Positions 13,816-21,620 of a DNA stretch of 21,925 nt are shown piece by piece (the stretch's first letter is position 1; each line of letters starts with the position of its first letter). The translations under genes were made by a program, and so were the position numbers. The notes under the pieces are model-generated. The model was not told the DNA's origin, ran no database searches, and saw nothing but the letters and a program-made list of their open reading frames with translations. Origin of the DNA: an uncultured Campylobacter sp. (GTDB lineage Bacteria; Campylobacterota; Campylobacteria; Campylobacterales; Campylobacteraceae); contig NZ_CALHII010000128.1 in assembly GCF_938030815.1 (NCBI RefSeq), forward strand, positions 1 to 21,925, written 5' to 3'.

Positions 13816-15897
13816 ATGCAAAATTTTAAAATTTTACATGAGACCAAAACTAGACTACGCATAAAGGTCGCGGGCTTTAAAGGGCTCGATACGAGCGCGC
13901 TGCAAAAAGCTGCTGCGAGGCTTGAAGGCGTAACGGAAGCTAGATTTAACGCTAAAATCGGCTCTTTGATCCTTAAGCTTGACGCGGGTGCGAATAGGGC
14001 AGGAATTCTAAAGCAGCTTGCGGCTTTAAATTTAAGCGAGCTAAAATCAATTATCCCCACTAGCCATAAAAATTTACCGAGCAAAAACGAATTTATTTTA
14101 GCGCTTCTTGCGTTGGGCGGAAATTTAATCTTTCGCACTTCGCCTTTAGCGCGCGCATTTAGCATCGTGGCGTGCATGCCTATCTTAAAAGAGGGTATTA
14201 AAGAAAGCTTCCGTCACGGGCTTACTTCAAAGGGCTTGGAAGCTGCTGCTGTTGGGATTTCGCTCGCGCGCGGAGATATCTTTGCTGCAAACAGCACCAA
14301 TACGATGCTTGCTCTTGGCGAATATATGGAGGAGAGCACCGTTTATAAAAGCGACGATCTGATCCGCGAGCTCGCTCGCCCGGACATCGCCGAGGCGTGG
14401 GTCGAGATAGATCAAAACGGCAAAAAGACTGAGGTCAAAATCGCAACTTCTAAGCTAAAAGTAGGCGACATCGTGGTCGTGGGCGCAGGCGACGTCATAG
14501 CTGTGGACGGGCACGTCGTAAGCGGCGAAGCGATGATAAATCAAGCCAATATGACGGGTGAATCGGTCGCTGTGAAAAAATCTCGCGGCGATAGCGTGCT
14601 AAGCGGCACGATCGTAGAGGAGGGCAGGATCCGTATCTGGGCGGAAAATGTCGGCGAAAACACCTCCACGCAGCGCATCAAGCACTACATTACGGCGTCG
14701 CTGAATGAGCGCTCCAGCATTGGCATGCATACGACACACCTGGCCGACAAGCTCGTGCCGGTGACCTTCGGGCTTGCGGGCGTCTCCTATCTGATAAATC
14801 GAAATTTTATGACCGTAGCTTCGGTGCTGCAAGCGGACTACTCGTGCGCGCTTAAGCTGCCTACGCCGGTTGCTTTTAAGTCGAGCATTTCAAAGGCAGG
14901 CAAGAACGGGATTTTGATCAAAGGCGCCAAGGCTCTTGAGTCGCTTGCGGCTGCCGACACCTTTGTATTCGATAAGACGGGCACGCTTACGTACGGTAAC
15001 CTGGAGGTCGCCGAGATCATATCATTTGACGAGCGCTTTAGCAAAAACGATATTTTAAATTTAACCGCGAGCGCCGAGGAGCATTACTTTCACCCCGTAG
15101 CCGAGGCGATCGTGGATGCGGCTAAAAAGCACGGTTTTATACACAAACACCACGACGAGGTGGAATTCGTCGTCGCCCACGGCGTCAAAACCAGCATCGA
15201 GGGCAAAAAGCTCATCATCGGCTCGCGCCACTTCCTGGAGGATGACGAGATGATCTCGTTCGCGGCGCATGAGCAGACCATCGATCTTGCGATGCAAAAG
15301 GGGCTCGCGCTGCTTTACATCGCATTTGACGGCAGACTTTTGGGGCTCATCGGACTTAGAGACGAAGTGCGCGCAAACGCCCGCGCCGTCATCGCTAGGC
15401 TCCGCGAGTTGGGCGCTAAACAGATCGTCATGCTAAGCGGCGACGTGAAATCAAAAGCCCGCGCCGTAGCCAAAAAGCTCGGCGTAGATCGCTATTACGG
15501 TGAGCTGCTGCCGACGCAAAAGACAGAAATCTTAGAGCAACTCAAAGCCGAGGGGCGGAAGGTAGTCTTCGTGGGCGACGGCATAAACGATGCGCCGAGC
15601 CTGATGAAGGCGGACATCGGCATCAGCATGCTAAACGGCGCCGAGATCGCCAAGGCTTCCGCGCAGATCGGGCTTTTGAAAAACGACATCGAGGGCGTCG
15701 CGCAGGTAAAGGCGCTGGCCAACGACACGCTGCGGCTCGTAAATCGAAATTTTAACGCCACCGTAGGGATAAATTCGATCATTTTATTTTTGGCGACTTT
15801 CGGCGCGCTAAGTCCCGTAGCTACGGCGCTGCTGCATAACGGCACGACGATAGGACTACTACTGAATTCCATCAAAGGGGTAAAATTTGAGTATTGA
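13816..15897 (+). CDS. Divergent P1B-type ATPase with HMA2-like N-terminus, FezB-like
   Basis: Metal-transporting P-type ATPase of 693 residues. The N-terminal HMA2-like domain (about 1-75) has R13-L-R15-I but no CxxC. After one or two early membrane segments comes the actuator domain with TGES (247-250). The sixth-helix metal motif, CPC in copper and zinc pumps, reads Y342-S343-C344 followed by ALKLPTP. Catalytic parts are complete: DKTGT from D386, the P1B-specific His-Pro at H426-P427, and GDGIND at 587-592. The C-terminus has the last helix pair. The loss of CPC, the HMA2 domain and the small-gene context fit the P1B-6 group called FezB, proposed to load iron into ferrosomes. Substrate iron is inferred. 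It is preceded by 3 bases after the YtxH-like gene and overlaps the next gene by 11 bases. Confidence 0.85.
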   Translation: MQNFKILHETKTRLRIKVAGFKGLDTSALQKAAARLEGVTEARFNAKIGSLILKLDAGANRAGILKQLAALNLSELKSIIPTSHKNLPSKNEFILALLALGGNLIFRTSPLARAFSIVACMPILKEGIKESFRHGLTSKGLEAAAVGISLARGDIFAANSTNTMLALGEYMEESTVYKSDDLIRELARPDIAEAWVEIDQNGKKTEVKIATSKLKVGDIVVVGAGDVIAVDGHVVSGEAMINQANMTGESVAVKKSRGDSVLSGTIVEEGRIRIWAENVGENTSTQRIKHYITASLNERSSIGMHTTHLADKLVPVTFGLAGVSYLINRNFMTVASVLQADYSCALKLPTPVAFKSSISKAGKNGILIKGAKALESLAAADTFVFDKTGTLTYGNLEVAEIISFDERFSKNDILNLTASAEEHYFHPVAEAIVDAAKKHGFIHKHHDEVEFVVAHGVKTSIEGKKLIIGSRHFLEDDEMISFAAHEQTIDLAMQKGLALLYIAFDGRLLGLIGLRDEVRANARAVIARLRELGAKQIVMLSGDVKSKARAVAKKLGVDRYYGELLPTQKTEILEQLKAEGRKVVFVGDGINDAPSLMKADIGISMLNGAEIAKASAQIGLLKNDIEGVAQVKALANDTLRLVNRNFNATVGINSIILFLATFGALSPVATALLHNGTTIGLLLNSIKGVKFEY

Positions 15898-16231
15898 AGA
15901 TAAAATTTTGGATCTAAATTTTCAGCGCAAAGCGGCTAAAGTGACGCTGGGATTGAGTATGGGTATCACGGCTCTAACCGCGCTGAATATGAACTCGCGT
16001 ATGTCGCAGCTGCATAAAGTTTCGGGTGCAGTGATGCTGGCAAGCGCGATTTGGCACGCTAGCCTTTACGGCTCGCCATACAGCGAGTTTTTGCAAAATA
16101 GAAAAGCAAAGAGTAGGGGCAGAAAGAGATCCGTAGCAAATTTAGCCTTGGAAAATCTTCCGGACGGCAAAAGTACGTCAGTAAAAAGCGCTCCCGCAAA
16201 AAGAAAGCCTCGCGCGCGCAAAAGCGCCTAG
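15887..16231 (+). CDS. Small two-helix membrane protein with basic tail, end of ferrosome-like cluster
   Basis: This 114-residue protein has two membrane helices (about 18-35, VTLGLSMGITALTALNM; and 45-62, VSGAVMLASAIWHASLY). Conserved-looking His43 and His57 lie at or in the second helix, which could bind a metal or haem; this is untested. The C-terminal half is strongly basic, ending KRKPRARKSA, and recalls the tail of the protein at 12518. Start: TTG 15887, with AAGGGG 6 bases upstream, inside the last codons of the ATPase gene, giving tight coupling. I do not recognise the family. The coupling and the repeated tail type argue that it acts with the ATPase. Confidence 0.6.
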   Translation: MSIEDKILDLNFQRKAAKVTLGLSMGITALTALNMNSRMSQLHKVSGAVMLASAIWHASLYGSPYSEFLQNRKAKSRGRKRSVANLALENLPDGKSTSVKSAPAKRKPRARKSA

Positions 16232-16320
16232 CGGCATAGCGCGTCGCGGCTTTTGAAAGTGAAAGGATAGAAAACTCTAAAGCCGCTAAATTTCTTTAGA
16301 CGCAGCCGCCTAATAAGATT

Positions 16321-16351
16321 CCGTAAGCGGTCAAATTTGCACCGTTTGCGG
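16321..16351 (+). terminator. Hairpin, possible terminator of the ferrosome-like cluster
   Basis: CCGTAAGCGGT (16321-16331) pairs over 11 positions with ACCGTTTGCGG (16341-16351) around a 9-base loop. Two of the pairs are G-U wobble in the plus-strand RNA and would be A-C mismatches on the other strand, so a plus-strand structure is favoured. The T-run after it is poor (CTAAATTTACT), so termination is uncertain. Confidence 0.45.
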
Positions 16352-16535
16352 CTAAATTTACTATCAATAAATCTCACTCGTAAATTTAATCGAATTTGTA
16401 TTTTTAAATTTTGCAGTCATAGCTCCGCTTGTAAATTCTACGTTTCGCAGTTGCGGCGGCTCCGCTACTTAAATTTTAATCCGCAAACGCTTCATAATAT
16501 CCTCAAATTTGCCAGCCTTTACCTGCCGCAAATTT

Positions 16536-16552
16536 AAATTTCGCTACAATCG
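16536..16552 (+). promoter_or_regulatory. Candidate promoter of tgt
   Basis: AAATTTCGC precedes TACAAT at 16545-16550, giving a predicted start near 16557 and a leader of about 68 bases. The ribosome site AAAGGA lies 5 bases before ATG 16625. Confidence 0.4.
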
Positions 16553-16624
16553 CTTTTTAAAATTTTGCGCCGAATGTGCGTAAAGAGGCTAAAAAGCCAA
16601 AAAAGCTAAATTTAAAGGATCAAG

Positions 16625-17791
16625 ATGGATTTTCAAATAGACGCCGCGGACGGCGCGGCGCGCGCCTGCACGATCCGCACGGCGCATAGCACGATCCACA
16701 CCCCCGTTTTTATGCCGGTCGGCACCGTGGGCGCGGTCAAGGCGCTCGATGCGACGGACGTAGAGCAGCTTTTAGGCGCGCAGATCATCCTTGCCAACAC
16801 CTATCATATGTATCTGCGCCCGGGCTCGCGGGTAGTGGCGGAGTTCGGCGGGCTGCACGGATTTACGAAATTTCCTCGCAGCTTTCTGACCGACAGCGGC
16901 GGCTTTCAGGCTTTTAGCCTGCGCGCAAACACCAAAAACGACGAGGGTGGCATAAAATTTAAAAGCCACATCGACGGCAGCATGCATTATTTCACGCCGC
17001 GCTCGGTGCTGGATACGCAGTATGAGCTAAACTCCGATATTATGATGATTTTAGACGATTTGGTGGAGCTGCCGCGCGAGCCGGGCGCATTGAGCTGCGA
17101 TGATAGATCGCGGCTTAAAAAGCGGATCGATCTAAGCGTCGCGCGCACGATAAAATGGGCTCGCGAGGCGATAGATTATCGCGAGACCATGAAATCTCGC
17201 GGCCTGCACACGCATCAAAACATCTTCGGTATCATCCAGGGCGGCACCGACCCGCAGGCGCGCAAATTTTGCGCCGAAGCGCTGTGCGAGATGAGCTTTG
17301 ACGGGCTTGCGATCGGAGGGCTCAGCGTGGGCGAGAAAAACGAGCTGATGTACGAAACCGTCGAGGCTATGATGCCATACGTCGATGCGGCGCGCCCGCG
17401 ATATTTGATGGGGGTCGGCACGCCCGAAGATCTCGTCGAAAACGTCGCTCGCGGCGTGGATATGTTCGACTGCGTGATGCCTACGCGCAATGCCCGCAAC
17501 GGCACACTATTTACAAGCTTCGGCAAGATCAGCATCAAAAACGCGGGCTTTATCAGCGATCACGATCCGATCGATCCGCACTGCGACTGCTACACGTGCA
17601 AACGCTTCAGCCGCGGCTACCTAAATCATCTATTTCGCGCGCGCGAGCTTAGCTTTTACCGCCTCGCTAGCATTCACAATCTACACTTCTACCTGCGCCT
17701 TGCCGCAGATATGAGAGAGGCGATAATGTGCGGGCGGTTTGCTGAGTTTAGGCGGGAATTCTACGCCGCACGAAACGGGGCGCGAGATTAA
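16625..17791 (+). CDS. tgt: tRNA-guanine transglycosylase (queuosine pathway)
   Basis: Exchanges guanine 34 in GUN-anticodon tRNAs (Asp, Asn, His, Tyr) for preQ1, a late step of queuosine formation. The 388-residue length is usual for bacterial Tgt. Signatures: HTPVFMPVGTVGAVKAL near the N-terminus; DSGGFQAFSL with Asp90; GGLSVGEKNE; the catalytic-Asp stretch GVDMFDCVMPTRNARNG around 277-293; and the zinc site CDCYTCKRFSRGYLNHLF (Cys-x-Cys-x2-Cys) with a later His in SIHNLHFY. GC-rich third positions contrast with the genes at 11497-12422. It is transcribed alone: there is a gap on each side and a convergent gene downstream. In H. pylori and C. jejuni tgt lies next to the COG3400/aroB block (recalled); here it is 11 kb away. 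Confidence 0.97.
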   Translation: MDFQIDAADGAARACTIRTAHSTIHTPVFMPVGTVGAVKALDATDVEQLLGAQIILANTYHMYLRPGSRVVAEFGGLHGFTKFPRSFLTDSGGFQAFSLRANTKNDEGGIKFKSHIDGSMHYFTPRSVLDTQYELNSDIMMILDDLVELPREPGALSCDDRSRLKKRIDLSVARTIKWAREAIDYRETMKSRGLHTHQNIFGIIQGGTDPQARKFCAEALCEMSFDGLAIGGLSVGEKNELMYETVEAMMPYVDAARPRYLMGVGTPEDLVENVARGVDMFDCVMPTRNARNGTLFTSFGKISIKNAGFISDHDPIDPHCDCYTCKRFSRGYLNHLFRARELSFYRLASIHNLHFYLRLAADMREAIMCGRFAEFRREFYAARNGARD

Positions 17792-17859
17792 ATTTCAGCA
17801 GTCGAGGGCACGGAATTTAGCGCGGTAGTTAAATTTAGCTGCGGTGACTGATGAAATTT
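17790..17859. repeat. Large imperfect inverted repeat directly after tgt
   Basis: AAATTTCAGCAGTC (17790-17803, overlapping the tgt stop codon) and GACTGATGAAATTT (17846-17859) are inverted copies with 13 of 14 matches, separated by 42 bases. They could form a terminator-like stem or be the ends of a small degenerate element. Confidence 0.5.
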
Positions 17860-18467
17860 TATACGGCGCGCGGACGGCTAAATTTAAACGTGACAAAATT
17901 TGGGCAGTGAAATTTTAAGAGCTGCGTAGCGTGGAGCTTGTAGTTTTAAATTTCGCACTTAAGCTTTGGCATCAATTAGAATTTTATTTCGGCAAAATTT
18001 TATTATGATAGAGTTATGTCTTGGAATTTCGCCGTAGAATGCGATGTGAAATTTAGCTTTGAATTTCGCGCCGAATTGCGTGGATAAAATTCTGCTTTGA
18101 TATGCGTTGAGCGCGCGAGATTTAAAGATGGAATTTAGCGGTGGGATTTTACAGACGCGATGTAAAATTACTATGGCTTTTATCAAATAAAAGAGAACAT
18201 TGCATCGAAATTCGCAGTATTGGTGTATTTTTGTAAGCGTGCATTAACGCGTATAAAAGACATATATTGCTTTAGGGCGTGCGATCTGCGCCTACAATTG
18301 CGGAATTTTATTGCGATAAAATTTTAATGCGGTAGAATTTTACTTTGATAAAGTTCAAATCCCCGTTAAATTCTGTTGTCGTGCTAAATTTTGCGATGAA
18401 ATTTTGAGTGGAATTCTATCGTAGTAAAATTTCATCATAGCGAGATTTGCAGTAAAATTTTGTAAAA
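17860..18467. repeat. Degenerate AT-rich repeat tract between convergent genes
   Basis: About 600 bases without a credible gene, built of irregular copies of a roughly 14-19-base unit of the form (T)GCGATAAAATTTTA. The clearest neighbours are TTGCGATAAAATTTTA (18311-18326) and ATGCGGTAGAATTTTA (18327-18342), which match at 12 of 16 positions; a shorter copy lies at 18297-18310 and looser ones run to 18467. A perfect hairpin ATTTTACA (18146-18153) and TGTAAAAT (18161-18168) lies inside. Short reading frames here are by-products of this composition. Confidence 0.5.
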
Positions 18468-19601
18468 TTATTTTTTGATTCGTCTTAGCATACAAAATCC
18501 AAGGAAATAAAGTGGCGACATAACGATAAAAATTATGATGTATCTCCACGCTGTGCTCGCAAAAAATAGCCCCGTAAGCTCCATAAATTTCATCGACGCG
18601 CCAGTATAGCGGTCGCCGATGCCGATGAAAATAATCGCCGCGAGCTCCACAAACAGCGCAGGAGCAAATAGGATCGAGCCTGCGGTTTTGAAAAACATAA
18701 ATGCAAAAGCCTTGAACTTATAATAAAACGAAATGAGCCCAAATCCGATCACACCGCAGATGAAAATCTGCTCTAACTCATCCAGCCCTAGGCTCTTATC
18801 CTGCAGGATTGTAGAGATGACGCACAGGATGATAAAGACGTTGTAATTCGCCATTTGACGCATTGGGTATTGATCGTGCGTCGCTATGGAGAGTAGGTTC
18901 ATCGCGCGGTTAAGCGGCAGCAGATAAAATAGCGCAAAACTAAGGAAAATCAGCAGATCCATTACCATATAAACCGTGTCTTGATTGACGTAGTCTTGGA
19001 TCTGTGAAAAAGATAGAAATATGCTTGCGATTTGCGAGCGGAATATCAAAATAATGACTATCGGCACTATGGGCAGGATTATGGATTTAAGCCCTTCCTT
19101 GCGGATAGATGAAGTATAAATTTTACTCTCGACACTTTGCGTAGTGCGCAGATCGTCCGTTTGGACGAACTCAAATCCAAAGAATTTCGGTTTTTTTGCA
19201 CTCGTAGGCTTGGCTTTGCGGTTAAATTTAAATTTATTAAATTTTTTTGCGACCTTCGTTTCTTTTACGGCAGATATATCGTTTGCGATATTTTCGGTAG
19301 AGCTTTGAAAGGAAGGTGCTTCGGATATATTATTTTCTGTAAAATCCTTATCGCCAAAAATTTCATTGTTTTGCTTTGCAGATTCTTTTGGCTGTGGGGC
19401 TACTTTTTGCGCTACGCGGTCTTTGGATTTAGAGCCCTCGACGCGCTTTATATTTATCGCGCTGGATGCTAGCGTGTCGAAGCTTACCTCATCGCCGTCG
19501 GTTAGGCTAGGATCGCGCTCGCCTAGCATTTCGTAGCTATACTCGACCCCGCCCGTGGCGACTATGACATTTTCACCTCTAATAAATCCGATAAGTCTCA
19601 T
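18468..19601 (-). CDS. Membrane protein of unknown function with OB/cold-shock-like N-terminus
   Basis: The 377-residue protein has three parts. Residues 1-55 (MRLIGFIRGENVIVATGG; LTDGDEVSFDTLASSAINI) look like a small OB-type or cold-shock-like barrel. Residues 56-165 form a Lys/Ser/Asn-rich linker with basic clusters (KKFNKFKFNRKAKPTSAKK). From about 175 on come around six hydrophobic helices, for example SIILPIVPIVIILIFRS and LLIFLSFALFYLLPL, and a basic end (LRRIKK). No transporter or enzyme motif was recognised. The start ATG 19601 has GGGGA about 10 bases upstream, a weak ribosome site. It lies 60 bases downstream of glmS on the same strand with no clear terminator between them, so co-transcription is likely. 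The soluble-domain call is a pattern judgement. Confidence 0.7.
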   Translation of the reverse strand: MRLIGFIRGENVIVATGGVEYSYEMLGERDPSLTDGDEVSFDTLASSAINIKRVEGSKSKDRVAQKVAPQPKESAKQNNEIFGDKDFTENNISEAPSFQSSTENIANDISAVKETKVAKKFNKFKFNRKAKPTSAKKPKFFGFEFVQTDDLRTTQSVESKIYTSSIRKEGLKSIILPIVPIVIILIFRSQIASIFLSFSQIQDYVNQDTVYMVMDLLIFLSFALFYLLPLNRAMNLLSIATHDQYPMRQMANYNVFIILCVISTILQDKSLGLDELEQIFICGVIGFGLISFYYKFKAFAFMFFKTAGSILFAPALFVELAAIIFIGIGDRYTGASMKFMELTGLFFASTAWRYIIIFIVMSPLYFLGFCMLRRIKK

Positions 19602-19661
19602 ATACTAACATTCCCCGATTTTTTAATGAGAAATATTAGTCAAAATGAACTTAAAAAACGA

Positions 19662-21479
19662 TTATTCTACGGTCACACTTTTGGCTAAATTCCGCGGCAT
19701 ATCTACGTCGTTGCCAAGTCTGACGGAGATTTCAAGAGCTAGAATTTGTAAAATTATCATCATCTCAAAAAACTCGCTCATCGCGTGACTCTGCTCGCTC
19801 GTTTTGATAAAATCATCCGCGACCTCGGGCTCTTCGGGGCTGATCGCCAAGATATACGCATCGCGTGCGGCAAGCTCTTCGACATTGCTTTTCGTTTTTT
19901 CGTAGAGCAAATGCTTTGGCATCAGCGCAACCGTAAAGAGATTAGAATCGGCAAGCGCGATCGGTCCGTGCTTCATCTCGCCGCTTGGATAGCCTTCCGC
20001 GTGCAGATAGGAGATCTCTTTGAGCTTGAGCGCGCCCTCAAGAGCGAGCGGATAGAAAATATCGCGCCCGATAAAGAAAAAGCCGTGTCCGTGCAGATAG
20101 TGCTTACTCATGCGGTAAATTTTATCCTGCAAGCCGTCTTTGATCTTTAAAATTTGCGGGATATGAAGCATCGCTGAAATTTCAGCGGAATTTATGCGCG
20201 CCGAGATGACTTCGCGCAGATTTGCAAGATACACGACGAACATCCATAGCACCATAACCTGTGTCGCAAAGGCCTTCGTAGATGCCACACCCTTTTCGAT
20301 GCCTGCGCGGGTGAGGATCACGCTGCCCGCCATGCGCACGATCGAGCTATTATCGACGTTGCAGATCGCAAGCGTTCTAAGACTGGCTTTTTTAGCGATA
20401 TGCAGCGCCTCTAAGGTGTCAGCGGTCTCGCCACTTTGCGAGATCACGATAAATAAGGAATTCTTGTTTAAAAAGGGTTCTTTATAGCGGAATTCGCTGG
20501 CGACTTCCACTTTCGTGCGGATTTTAGCGATGCGCTCAAAAAGATACGAACTTACGAGTGCGGCGTGATAGCTTGTGCCGCAGGCGCATAGCACGACCTC
20601 GTTGATACCCTCAAACATCGCCGCATCAAGTTCGTCAAATTTTATCTTGCCGCCCTTGATCACGCGTCCCATCATCGCTTCGGTTACGACTTGCGCTTGC
20701 TCGTAAATTTCTTTTTCCATAAAAAATCTAAAACCCTCTTTTTGCGCATAGCCTTTATCTTTCGGAAGCTCACTAAAGGCGCAATTATGCGGTTTAGAGT
20801 TTTTAAAAACGTCGATTTGTCCAAGCTTGGCAACGCCGTAAATTTGATCGTCCAGATACGCAGCCGTATTCGCAAGCCCGATGAGCGGAGCGTCCGAGGA
20901 GCTAAAGAAAATTTCGTTTTTATCGTTTTTTGCGACGATGAGCGGAGCTGCGTTTTTAGCAAAGAAAATTTCGCCGGGTGCTGCCTTGGTGATTAAAAGC
21001 GTAGCGTATGCGCCTTTTAGTCGTTTAATTGTAGCTTCATATGCCTTAAATGCGTCGTTACTAGCCTTGAAATTTTTTTCAAAAAGATGCACGATTACTT
21101 CGGTATCGGTCTGGCTTAAAAATTTCACGCCATCCGCTTCGAGCTCATCTTTTAGCTCGATGTAGTTTTCGATGATACCGTTATGCACGACGAAGCTAAA
21201 ATCCCCAAAATGCGGATGCGCGTTAAGCTCGGTAGGCTTTCCGTGCGTCGCCCAGCGAGTATGCCCGATCGCAACGCCAAAGCCTTGCGAAGTGAAATCT
21301 TTCATCTTTTCTTCGAGATTATTTAGCTTGCCGACCGCTTTGAAATATTTGATATTGGCGCTCTCGTCCATAACGGCAAGGCCCGCGCTGTCGTATCCTC
21401 GATATTCGAGTTCTTTCAGTCCGTTTATTATGATTTTTTTCTTTTCGGCGTTTCCTATGTAGCCCACGATTCCACACAT
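19662..21479 (-). CDS. glmS: Glucosamine-6-phosphate synthase (isomerizing glutamine amidotransferase)
   Basis: Makes glucosamine-6-phosphate from fructose-6-phosphate and glutamine, the first step towards UDP-GlcNAc for peptidoglycan and lipid A. The 605 residues show the N-terminal Ntn amidotransferase (M-C2-GIVGYIG, with Cys2 the nucleophile after Met removal; ELEYRGYDSAGLAV; HTRWATHGKPTELNAHPH). Two SIS sugar-isomerase domains follow (CACGTSYHAALVSSYLFE; VISQSGETADTLEAL; HAEGYPSGEMKHGPIAL). The usual end is PRNLAKSVTVE. The start ATG 21479 follows AAGGAAAG. A TAAAAT word (plus strand 21510-21515) about 31 bases upstream on the minus strand may be its -10. It is divergent from mqnE; the 5' gap is too short for, and shows no sign of, a glmS ribozyme. 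Confidence 0.98.
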   Translation of the reverse strand: MCGIVGYIGNAEKKKIIINGLKELEYRGYDSAGLAVMDESANIKYFKAVGKLNNLEEKMKDFTSQGFGVAIGHTRWATHGKPTELNAHPHFGDFSFVVHNGIIENYIELKDELEADGVKFLSQTDTEVIVHLFEKNFKASNDAFKAYEATIKRLKGAYATLLITKAAPGEIFFAKNAAPLIVAKNDKNEIFFSSSDAPLIGLANTAAYLDDQIYGVAKLGQIDVFKNSKPHNCAFSELPKDKGYAQKEGFRFFMEKEIYEQAQVVTEAMMGRVIKGGKIKFDELDAAMFEGINEVVLCACGTSYHAALVSSYLFERIAKIRTKVEVASEFRYKEPFLNKNSLFIVISQSGETADTLEALHIAKKASLRTLAICNVDNSSIVRMAGSVILTRAGIEKGVASTKAFATQVMVLWMFVVYLANLREVISARINSAEISAMLHIPQILKIKDGLQDKIYRMSKHYLHGHGFFFIGRDIFYPLALEGALKLKEISYLHAEGYPSGEMKHGPIALADSNLFTVALMPKHLLYEKTKSNVEELAARDAYILAISPEEPEVADDFIKTSEQSHAMSEFFEMMIILQILALEISVRLGNDVDMPRNLAKSVTVE

Positions 21480-21574
21480 TTTGCTTTCCTTATTTAAAAT
21501 TTGGCGCCCATTTTACTACGCTATTTTAAATTAACGAAATTCGGCTCTAAATTTAGTCCGCTTATCCGTTTTGT

Positions 21575-21600
21575 AAGCAAAAAATTATATAATTAGCACA
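21575..21600 (+). promoter_or_regulatory. Candidate promoter of mqnE
   Basis: AAAAAT is followed by TATAAT at 21588-21593 in the 141-base divergent gap. The predicted start is near 21600, about 20 bases before ATG 21621. Confidence 0.5.
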
Positions 21601-21620
21601 AAATTTGGCTTGGGAAATCG

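Larger units (their letters stand above)
16232..16624. other. Non-coding gap between the ferrosome-like cluster and tgt
   Basis: About 390 bases without a supportable gene. It is rich in AAATTT words and contains copies of GC(C/G)GCTAAATTT (near 16281 and 16349). A hairpin lies in its first third and a candidate tgt promoter at its end. A 66-codon reading frame at 16337-16537 has Arg/Cys/Ser-biased content and no ribosome site, and is not accepted. Confidence 0.6.

Noticed and set aside
13816..15897. Copper or zinc export ATPase (CopA/ZntA type)
   Set aside because: No CxxC in the N-terminal domain, no CPC in the sixth helix, and no copper/zinc chaperone or regulator nearby.
16337..16537. 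66-codon reading frame between the cluster and tgt
   Set aside because: No ribosome site, odd Arg/Cys/Ser content, and it runs over a hairpin and repeat words; composition artefact.
17860..18467. CRISPR array
   Set aside because: Repeat units are short, variable in sequence and spacing, with no constant repeat-spacer pattern and no cas genes.
17959..18549. Small minus-strand reading frames in the convergent gap
   Set aside because: Made of repeated AAATTTT words read as Lys/Ile/Phe; no ribosome site; one runs into the 3' end of a real gene.
19616..19660. Terminator between glmS and the downstream membrane-protein gene
   Set aside because: Only an A/T-only imperfect inverted repeat (CGATTTTTTAA with TTAAAAAACG); too weak to claim.
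21480..21620. glmS ribozyme or riboswitch upstream of glmS
   Set aside because: The gap is only 141 bases and shared with the mqnE promoter; no ribozyme core seen, and these elements are typical of Gram-positive bacteria.
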